From Rhyzopertha dominica (Eukaryota; Arthropoda; Insecta; Coleoptera; Bostrichidae): DNA of 64,000 bases. The stretch covers positions 74,152,680-74,216,679 of the forward strand of contig QCXZ01000137.1 in the NCBI GenBank assembly GCA_025024175.1. The letters are read 5' to 3'. This document shows positions 40,901-52,900 of the stretch, in pieces. Position 1 is the stretch's first letter; each line of letters begins with the position of its first letter. Under the pieces are notes generated by a model. The model saw only the letters and a list, made by a program, of their open reading frames with translations. It made no database searches and was not told the DNA's origin. Position numbers and translations under genes: made by a program.

Positions 40901-43900
40901 ATGTGTTAATGATAACTACAGGTGAAGTATCTGTGTCAAGCGACAGTTTAAAACAGGAATATAAATGTGTAAGTCTTGGAGATAATAAGTGGATTTCTAC
41001 TTTTGTACACTAGAATACATAAAAAGTACTAGTTTTATTGTGGATTACAAAAAGCTATTTATACTTTACAAAAAAGACAGAATATTTTTCATTAAGCATT
41101 CCTGGTCTGTTATGTAGTCGATTTTCAAAGATTTTGTGTTTTTTTGGTCATTAAATTCTTTTTTTTACCCAGTAACCCAAATATTTTTTATACTGGTGTA
41201 ATTGAAATTTATTCCTATGACAATATTTTGCTATGTAACGTATTCCAGTGAAAGTAAGTGTAAAAGAATGTTGTTCTTGAAGATAGTGTAATGCTTATTT
41301 TGACAATTTGGTGAATTGATTGAGAATGCGCCACCCTTTGCATTTCAACATGCATACTCTTTTAAAAGTTAAATTGGTTTTAATCTAGAAATAAAATTTT
41401 GTTAGCCCACAGTTATATAGTCACTTTACCTACATCCTAATATAATTTAAAAAATATCAGTATACATTTAATTACGTGCAAATAAATATACCATGTTATT
41501 TTAATAAGTCAAATTATTCATTATTGAAAGCATTGAAATTGAAACTCTCTTATTAAAAAAAAACTTTTTTAGTGAATCTAGAATGTATGATACAGCAATT
41601 GCAAAGTTCATCATTTCATCAAGGAATGAAAACTACATAATATACCTATCTACCTGTTTTTACTTTCAGAAATGTTAGTCTTTTTCCAGCACACTGCAAA
41701 TTCAAAATTTCCAAAAAAACCTCAAAAATGTGGTTGAAACCATTCAAAATAGAACACATAGCAATAAAGAGATCTTTTACAAAAATTCCATTTAAAAATA
41801 CATAGTTTGGTAATGCACAGAAAAAATTAAATACCCTGTGTTATGTGAAATAATTGTGTAGAGTAGAGAGCTCGATTTGGTGTAATTTTATTTAAAATAT
41901 TTTTTAAAAATATTTATTAACTGAACTGTCTTTGGTGACTCCTTTATATATACTTCACAATAATCATTGCTGCCTCAAACATTTAATTCATTTCAGTAGT
42001 TCTTCTCTGTAGTCATCCTAGAATCTGATTGTTGTGAGTAGACAGATAATTAATAATTATTTAAAAAAATACAATTAAAAAAGGACCCCCAAAAGGAAGG
42101 TATACTCCATCACTTTAAAGGTGGTAACAGTAAGGGGTTTTTAATTTTGTTAAAAATAGACCTAATCAAAATCCATTAGTGCAAAACAAAATGAATGGTA
42201 GAAACTTGAAAATGGTGTGACATGCTCTAATTGAAAACAATATAATAATATGTTAATTGGAGACAAATTCCAGTAGGGGTACGTTTTACCCTCTGTTAGT
42301 ACTACAATAGCCTTTGTAGAGCAGATAGTTCTGCCAGTTTTTTTTTCTAAAATGAGATGGTTCTATTAACCTTCCCTTAAGTTAATCATTTGTAAGAAAA
42401 TTATACTTAAAATAGATATTATATCATGATCACTAACAAAGTTTTTTTATCTAATCGATTTAATATTGTAATAAGCTTAATTATCTTTAAACTAGAGTGG
42501 TTTAAGTACATCTGAGATAAGAAATGACCCAAATTCTCCTTAGAAAAACAGTATTTCTGATGGTTTAGTTTTTTTGTAACTCATAACAGGAGCTCAGCTT
42601 TAAGAAAAATAGCTTGGACATGGAGGTATTCTCTCCAAAATAGAATCCTTTTTAACTTAAAAGATAATTAGAATTGAACTTCAAGGTGTGGTTAAACGTT
42701 TACGGCTCTAGGAAGCTATCAAATCACACATTATATCATCTTAAAGATAAAATTTAAAGGTGATGAAATAATTTTCTACAGACAGAAGTATCCAATTTTT
42801 TTCATCTGTCTTGCTTTATCTTACTGCATTATTGTCATAAGGTAGCAAGCATAGAAATCACTTATTACTTTCAGGATTTCTGCATTAAAAAGCAATCCAG
42901 TTTGCATCGAACTACTTTTAAATGAGAAATATATCTTTTAAGAGTGCATTAAAAGACTACTTTTACAAAGCACATCTTGTGTTTGTGAAGCTTTGTCTTC
43001 TAGATTTCTGTTATTTTTACACCATCAGCTGAACCAGAAATAAAGTACCTACCTATGATATGCTACTTGCCAATGGTCATGCAAGCTTCTGTGTATTTTA
43101 TCTGCTGTTGATGTTGTACATCTACTTTTATTCATTTCCTTTTAATCTGTCATCTAATGGGGATGGACGAAATGGTAGCATTTGTTAGTTTCCTTTTTTT
43201 ACAAGATGCCCTACGTTTAAGCAGCAGTATACGTGTGATTTCAGTCTCCCGATACACAAGTCTGGCAGAACGATTACCTGCAAGGCACGGGATGCGAGAT
43301 GTACACTGAAACTCTGTCCCCCTCGTTCACGGGCATGACATTCCCACAGGCCAGCGAGTAAGCTTATATTACACGCAACACATTTGATATACCAATTAAC
43401 AGTGTTAACAGTCATGAGTATTTGTCATCACAGTAGATTATGTGTAGTACACAATGTCTCGGAATCTCTCTCATTATCATGACAGTAGAGTGTTGTATAT
43501 AAAATATTTTGTCCATATTTTAAAACATGATGGTTGAGCATAAATAGTTTTACCCACCATATAGTATTAGACATGGCATTTTTGGCAAACTGCAATGAAC
43601 ACTTAACTGAATGCATAATATATGAAAATAGAAGTTGCTGAAATACTTTTATTCCCAAAAGAGCATCACGAAAAATGTGGTAAACTATTCTATCCCTTTT
43701 TATTTTGCTTTAGAAATTGAAAGAAATTATCTTATTGAAATTATATTAAACATGGAAACCATACTAAAAAGAACTTGAATTTCAAAATGTATGTCAATGC
43801 TCTGCAGTCTACTGCAGAAGTGCACTCTGCACAGCATAGAACTGGTTTTGCCTATATACCAAAGCAATGGTATTGTGTAAGTAAGAATTTAGATGGCAAT

Positions 43901-46900
43901 GCCATCTGTCAGCATTACACTGACATGATGACCCATTAAGGCAGCTAGGTGGCCTTGTCATCAAGTCAGTTTAATGCTGACAGATGGCATTGCTATCTAA
44001 ATTTTTACTTAAAGCATGATAAAAGTTGGTACAATAAATCCATTAAATATTTTCGTAATTATTAAATAAGATAAACAAATTAAATTAAAAATAACAGGCA
44101 ATTTTACATAAAATTTGAATAGGATAAAACATTAGTAAGATGTATGTAAGTAGTTGTGCAGAGTTATGCTGACTACCATGACGTCTTCTTCGGTATTTTT
44201 TGAAAAAATTTAAAAACGTTCAGTTTGAACTATTAACATGGCAATATCAAATGAAAGGAAACTTAATTTGGTCAAAATGCATATTAATTGATGTATGAAT
44301 AAAAAACTTGAACGTGTTGCAGTTATGTTAACTGTTATAAATTTTTTGAGTGGCATCTCGGTTAAAAATTAAGGCTTCATTTGCCCTACCAGCAAATGTT
44401 ACTTTATTAGTAGCATTATAATTGAAAACGTACATGCTACATAAATTTAAAACAACCCTTTACTAAGAGTTACCTCAAAAAGATCCCCCAAATTTCTGAT
44501 GCAAAACATTCAAGCCACCATCTTTGTTGTGACACTACATATTACATAGGAGCTAATATAGTTATACGCTTTAAATACCAAATCTAACGGATTAAAATTT
44601 AAACTATCATTTTTTAGACTGTTTTTGGCAAATTCATCATTTTTCGGGTCCATCCATAACAAAAAAAACAATTTTGGTGTTTTAAAGCAATTATCATAAG
44701 TCGCTTTAAAAAAATTTGTATAATTCATGCTTATGCAAATTTCCAAAATATATACGGGAGCTGTTTTTTTTTTCAACTTCCGATGTGTTATAGAAAGATG
44801 ACCCATTTAGGTACATAAATAAAGTAATTTATTTTTAAAAGCTGAGCAGTCTTACTCATATCTCTACAAAATCGCTAAAACCATTGAAGCAACAACAAAG
44901 GAGTTTTATTATGAAACATTATGTTATCTGCAACCAGCAATTTGTGAGCAGAATAAACCAAGAGGTATGCTTTTCATTCTGCATTATTTAAAACAATTCA
45001 AGTGTGAGGTTTTTGAACATCTACCATATAGTTCATACTTGGCACCAGTAATTTTTATATCTTTCGAGAATTAAATACATTTTTGGCTAGACAATGCTTC
45101 GTCACCAAGGAAGGGTTCCAGTATGCTGTCAAAATGTACTTGACCCAGTTGATGGAACAGTTCCCTGAAGAGGGCATCTAAAGCCAGTTTTGGCGATTTT
45201 ATAGAAAAATTACTAAAACTACTCAACTTCTAATAATATAATTATTATTTTTCCATGTAAAGGGATCTTATATATAAACCACTGGAGGCTGGAAAAGAAA
45301 CTGGATGCTTATTTCGCAACACTAAATATGCAAAATATTTGCTTCTGATACACAGAGAATTAAGTCAATACTTTCTCAAAGACAGCCATTACTAAAACTT
45401 TTCTCCGAGTATGAGCACCAGTTTTTTCTTTTTCTTTTAGTTGATGTATACAGAAAATACACCCTAGTCCCATATTGCTAAATAACTTTTTATTTTAATC
45501 TAAACTACATATATTAATACTTAGACAGAGTTGGCTCATAAATTTTCATAAGTTTACTGTTTGTGCTTTACCATTAATAAAACTAAATTGACAATTTTCG
45601 TATATAGGGCCTTGCATATAATATACAGTAGAACACATTAGGTTTCTTATGTATGTGTTTGCGTGTAAAACTTTAGATTAGAACAGTTATTAGAAAAACA
45701 ACATGTCTCATTTTGGGGGATAGAGCCTACAATTAAAAAATTTTCTTTAGCTTTTACAAAAATTATCCTCATTCATTTATTCATCTCAATGCATGAAATT
45801 TTTGCATCCAGGCAGTATTACCCATTGACAGATTACTAGCATTATTAAGCTTTGCAATGCATGTCTAACGCTGCAGCTTATTAAAGGATGTAGTAGACCA
45901 AACTTACCTACTTTCGTAAGTCAGCTTTTTGACAATTACTGTCCAAATTATATTTCATTCACAACTCTATTTTGCACAAAGCATTTTCTATGCTTTTCTT
46001 CACAAAAGGCTGATTTATAAAACTTGTATTCTTGTTTTTTAAGGGTAGTTAAGCTTACTTTTTGACAACTGTTTCTTCTCTGGTAGGTTGTGCTTTACGA
46101 AACTCAAGCTTCTCCTGCTTGCAATTGAAATAAAAGGAAATGAGAGTTCCGACTCAAAAATTTCAATCAACCCAAAAGGTGCCAAAATTGTGGCAAATAC
46201 TCAGGGATTTTTTATAGCTCAGTCAGCAGACGAAGTTAAAAGGTAAGATATGTCATGTCAGGATTATTATGCATATTTCTTTAAATTAACTGAAGAATTC
46301 TGTACTTGATTGTTGTACTCTAATTACAGATGTATATCAATTTTAACTTCAATTTTTAGGGCATGGTTCTACTGCAAGGCATGTCACGACGAAATAAAGG
46401 ACGAGACACTGATCAAGAAGTGCAAATGCAAAAACTGTGAGTGATCATTCTTTATCTTTTATTACCATAAGTAATTTTGAGTCTCTCTAATACTTCTCTT
46501 CCCCTCATGTAAAAATACATGAATTGCTCTTCATCAGGTTCAAACTATTTGTTATTTACCTAATAAATTTTGTTTCTTTTTTGTTTAGTTAGTCGTAAAT
46601 AACTTTCTATTAACCCTGTATTTGAGCCATGTTTAAAATAAATACCTATGTTTGTGGCGGCTTATTTTAGTGGCAGTTCAGCAACGTAACTGGTCCCATG
46701 ATCTAGGTAATTTGATCTCTAATCGACTATAGATCTGTCTAGATCCTGCTTGATGGATCAGCTCGTTTCCATACTTTGTTATGGTTTTGTTTTGCTACAA
46801 CCATTTTGTTATTGTGCATTTACAGTTTACACACATTCCAATATATTCACTTTTTCTCACTTAGCCTTGCTACCCAGTATGTGTAGATTAATGGAAACGA

Positions 46901-49900
46901 ATTAAATTTTGTAGAATTAATTGAAATTAATTAATTTTGCGTGATGAAACTATGCCTGAAAATAAGGGAATGCCCTTTTACACATACTTTGTTCCCTTGC
47001 ACAATTTTTATTGCATGGTTAGGTCAATATTATGTCCCATACAAAAGACTTGTAAGTATGAAATGGAGTGATAAAAAAAGACTAGAGCTTGATTTTACAC
47101 CCTGGGCTTTCCATCCTTCACAGCATCCACATTTTACTTCCAGCTTGATATATATTTATATAGTTTACTACCTATTAACTCCACGTTTGACTCTGTCTTT
47201 TCTTCTGCGGAACATGCTCCATAAAGTGTGTGTATATGACTGACCTATCTAAACAAACTGTATATATTTTTTGTTTTTGGTCTTTGGCTTTTTTTCCAGA
47301 TGTTGGAATGATCATGATGCAGACAGGCATGGTGAAACAAGGGCTTAATTCCACCTGCCATAATTACTTGGAGGGTAGGCCAACCCTTCTCTGTGTCATG
47401 CTTTTTGCTAGCCATTATCCTTGTTGCGCTTACCATTTTAAAATGCTTTAATTAAATAATTACAGCCTAAAAATACCTAACTTGTATTTTAAATGTAAGT
47501 AGTTCTTTCGAAGGTACAGAAGATACAGCTAACTACAAATATATTTTTTTGCATTTTGAAATACAGTTTATTATAAACACTCAAAAACTTTAAAGATCAT
47601 TCTCAAGTTTCATGCTGAGTTCGATGTTTTGTAAGCTAATGCTTATTTTTCACACCGTTCAAGGCATGTACACAAGCTTTTCTTTAACAAAGGTGCTAGT
47701 ATCAAACCAAAAAGTAAGTTTTCATTTTCATATTACTTACATAATTAAAAAAATTTGATTTTTATAAGCTACCTAACATGCATTTAGCATAAAGTACAAG
47801 GAATGAAACATAAGTGATAGAACACCTAAAGATGGGTACATTATTTCTTATGACCTATAACTTTTGTTGGATGAAAAGTGTTCTTCGACTAAAAGATCTT
47901 CATTGTTTTGATTTTAAACAGCTTGTGTTGACTCTGAAATTTTATGAGCTATCTCAATTTAATTTAAAAAAATGTTTTGTGTTGTCCTATTTTGAACTGC
48001 TTGAAAGCAAGGACACCTATGAGATCAGTTATAGAAATTTTTTCTATATCCAATTCATTCTGGACTCCTGATCATGTTATGTCTGTAGTCATACAAGTAT
48101 GCTATGGAATAGAAACTAATAAAAGACTGCTAGTTTTACAAATAGGACATCCAATATAAGGAAGTTCTACAGGATATGGTAGNACCATTTAAGAAAAAGT
48201 AATTTACAAAAANATGGAATATAAAATTAGTTNTATAGCGCTTAATTTATAAGATATTGTAGAATGAATTTAACTAGGCATAGTGCACAATAGTTAGGTC
48301 TTGCGGAAAGAAAAACTGTCAACCCAATAAAAATTTGTTTAAATAAAAACTGTAAAGAAGTTAAAGGGCTACTATTAACATAAATGATTTTACCATAGTG
48401 TTGTTGAGAAAGATATAAAACAAAAAACTTTTTCAACCCTCATTTTTTTCCAATAAATAAATCATAACTGACTGAATGAGCAAAACTTAAACAATAATTT
48501 AATATAGCTATTCTGTAGAGGACTTTTTCCTTCAAAAAGGATCCTGACCATTTTTCCAGTAAAATGTAAAACACGGTTGTAAAAATAAAAAAACAATTAC
48601 ACTACTAAATTCAAGATAGCGGAAAATCTGATAGGTGATTCCCCTCTAGTGAATTACAATATTATTTTATTGGAATATAGTACAGTTAGCTTCACGGATA
48701 ATAAGACACAGCCCTAACCAGGCCGTGTCATTATCCACGAAGCCGACTATACATATGGAAGACGAAGCTTAAAGATATATAGATTCAAAGTTCATGAGAA
48801 ATATTGTACTTATTTTTGAGTGTACTTTCTACTAATAAACATAACAATTCAATTTTATAAACTCTGAATTGTCATATTCCTATGTGACAAAAGTTGTAGA
48901 CATTGTAATTGTTACTGAATATCTGTTTATTCACAACAAGATGTGTAATATATATCAATCAAATATATCACAAACCAGAAGCTTCAAATGTATTGCTAAT
49001 AAACTTAGGATCACAAATTGCTACCCATTTAAAGCTTATTTTATTTAAAAAGACATATTTGTCTGGATATAACAATAGTGTGTATTTGCTATTCTTCTCC
49101 TAACTAGACTTTGCATTTCACTTTTTATGAAATGTTCCACTGTATGACCACCTGTATCCTACCGCTGCCCAGGGTTGTCTGTAATGGTAAAATCTAGCTA
49201 GAACTGCTGCAATCTATAGATACTAAATGCCAATACAAAAAAGGAAACTTAACAAAGACATTAAGTTCTTTTTGCTATTGAATAGGCTAGGAATTAGAAA
49301 GATTGCTACCTGTAGTTGACTAACACTTTGAATTTTTGTCTGGTTCGCTATACAGTGGCAACATTCAGGAAAGGTGTCAGGGCCATACAGATGGTCGGGC
49401 GTGCAAGTATGTATAACTGTCATTTATACCAAATTCACACACATTCCTAAACTGATACATAACGCACATGTACATATTTAAATATACATTTGTGGTCCTG
49501 TATACAAATATTTAATATACTACTGATCTGACGGTTTTTATTAATACATGTGCAGTTAGCTTTGCTCATTAATGTTTGTGTGCAGTTCTTACAATGAAAC
49601 ATAACAATAACTAATTAGTTATAACAGAAAACACATTTATTAATAAAAACACCTAAATGTTGTAATCATGTCTTCTATATAAATTGGCGTATTCGTCTCG
49701 ATGTCGTAGATTTTTCAAACTTTGTAATACTATACTTTTTCACCAAATGCAGTAAACTACTGTCGTAAATTACATTGAGACAGCTTGATTTGTTGTCGTT
49801 AGTTTGGTGTAAGTGGACATAGCAGTGTCTTTGATATTGTTTTAGTAGTAATTGTGTTTATAGAACACTTAATTGAACACAGATTTTTATTATTGTTTCT

Positions 49901-52900
49901 TACAAATGTAAACAACCAATTCATATATTCAAAAGTGAATGACCACAATGTTTATTGGTGAAAAATTAGTAGGCAGACCAGAATTAGCTGCAGTTTATCC
50001 AAATTATTGTCCCTATACCATATTTGGATGTTTTGAAAATGAATGCGTAGATGAAATGGGTGTTACAAAACTTTACCTGCTCTTTCTTGGTAACTTGTTT
50101 TGTAGTATTTTCTAAAACTGGCCTGTTTTACATTTGCACTCATTTTTTGATATCCAACATCAGTAAGTTTATCCTTTGAGCAAAACTCATATTCAAATCA
50201 GTCAGGCCTGGAATAAATACTTTCAATTTGCCCTCTTTCTATAATAAATTAATAGTCTGTTTTTGTCTTCAANCAAATATCATTAATTACTAGCATCACT
50301 AGTCTACTTTCTACATGTACTACGCATTTTGTGCTTTAATAAAGCATAAATGTGCTTTGAAACACATACACACAGTTCAGAATGCCACCATTATTAGTAT
50401 TTTACGTTAACCGACAGGCGAGGACTTCACTAATCCATACTCAAGTAAGTCATAGATGAAAACTTGCCAGGCTGTGGACCGACATGACTTTGGAACTAAA
50501 AATACATTGTTAATTATACAATACCTTAAGTACTTTCGTAGCAAACATTCCCAATTTCAGTTCTCTTTTTTTCATAGGTTGTGGTGTATGCGCATGTATA
50601 CTGCCAGCATGAAACGTGGCTGCATTAAACGCTTTGGTATTGTGTGCATATTGGAAGCATTTTCTATAACACATAAAATAGTGCTATGATATTTCAATTC
50701 TAAGTGCTTGATATATATAAATGAAAACAAATATATCATGCAGAGGAAACATTAGTAACTGTGCAAATATATTTTTGTGACAGTTAGTTTGTTTCCTTTG
50801 GATGAAAATTGTATATAATGTAGTGGAAATTCAAAATCATTTAAATGATGGTGATGAATTTAGGTAGATAGTCAGAAAGTTTGGATAGTTTAGGTGTAGC
50901 TTAAATGTTAAATTAGGTGAAATGTAGAAGTGTGCGAGACTGGTTTGTGGTTACAGATGACCATCACCCTCCCCCCACCTTCACTCCACCAGAGTTGCCA
51001 AAGAAGGTTCACGTCAGAGGTATAAATCCAATAAACCCACTAGCTTATACCACTTCATTCTCCACAATTCATCCATTTTGAAAACATGCTACATTGCCGT
51101 TTTATCCTATTATCTCATTACAAAATCCTCAAACTGTTCTACTTTCATAAGTAAAGTCATCTTATGTAGATTCACTACACACAACTAACTAGGCCAACAT
51201 TTCTAAACAGCAGCAAGTACAAAATTAAACTGTAGATATCCGTTTTGGTTTTCAATTTATACTGTAAGTTCATCTGTGCTGTTGGTTAACCCAGATGACT
51301 GCAGGCATACTGAAAAAAATTAAAATATCAATACTAGTTAAAAAAAAATATGGTAGGTCATTATGTGTTTTTACGGCATACCTTGTTAAAGTTTTACTAC
51401 CACTCACAAAAAGACGACACTTTAAAAGTACCTTCAGCTTTCCATGTGTATCTGGAGGTGGTAGTTTTTTTCAAAAGATAAAAATTTCTATTAAACTGGG
51501 TTACTACTTTCTGCGTCATTTGCTGATCACATGAGCATATGAAATTATTAATTTGAATCACCAATAGTGCTAAGTACAGCAGAAAGCATTGGACATTGAA
51601 CAGTATATTGATGGAAACTTTATTTGTTCAGAGTTTAAAAATGATAGCTGAGTTCTTTAATTATTAAAATATATATTTATCTCATTTGTTACAGAGAGGC
51701 TACAATATTTGCAACAAATTGTGTTTGCTCATTGTTTTTATATATGTATATATTAAATAAAATGGCAAAAATAAACTATATCCGAAAACCCATTATTCCC
51801 ATTTCACACAAACAATTCATTCTTGTACATAGTTTTTGTAGATAACATAGTTATTCTAACAGGCTTAGATTAGGCATCTATTGTTGTAAATGTATTATTC
51901 ACTCAACGTGTTACATTTAATATCAAGTTATAAATGATAAAACATTCATTTTGTCATTCTCTTTGCAGGTGACATGAATCGAATACATGACGATTTACAC
52001 TGTAAGTGCAATGTTAATTCATGGAGGATTGTTTATTTGAGTTAACCATTTCTAGCAGCACATCGAAACCAGAACCACAGAAATAATACAGCTCCACCTG
52101 TAAGTATGGCAAATTCTACAAAACAAGTTGGTAAAGTGAAACCCAATGTTAATCGGAATGCAAATGAGAATGTAGTATCACCTGGATTTAATTCTCGGTA
52201 AGTTACATCATTTTCAGCGTAGTCAATATCTAAAACTGAAGGTTTATTTTAAATGCTGGGATTAATCACAAAGAGTAATTCAGTTTAATTAATAGTAGCA
52301 ATACTTAATATAGAGAATTTTAAATAAATTGCCAACACATTATTTATTGTTAACATTAATGTGTATTGGATTGTGATGTGCTATTTGGCAATGTGCTGTT
52401 TTCAGAACGCCGGAGCAGGACACAACAAGTTATGCCGGCTATCATCTTGCCTATGAAGTCAAAAAACTCATGTACGCTTAAGCTGATACTTACACTTTTC
52501 ACCTCTATCTGTCGCTGCTTGCATTGCTTGTTTAGTGTAAAGAACTAGGAAAATAGGTGGAGTAAGAAATGCTCCTGTTTGGTGTTTTTGAATAAGTAAT
52601 AGGTTTGCACCCTGCATCTTGTGAATAATCACTATTCCCTACACAGTAGCGGATCCACGGGAGGGGGAGGAGGTCATTATGGAACATTTTTTTTTAACTC
52701 AAAAATTCATTCTATTCAAATATAGACCAGGCAGTAGAGACTTTTTAGTGAAAATATTTGCAGCAAATATAATTTATCTAGTAATTTGTTTATATAAAAA
52801 AATGGGAAAATTAATTCCATAGGGAAAAGAGCTTTTAAAATATTTAAGTACATTAAACTGAAATATTATTAACAATTTTGATCCTTATGGAATAAGGGAT

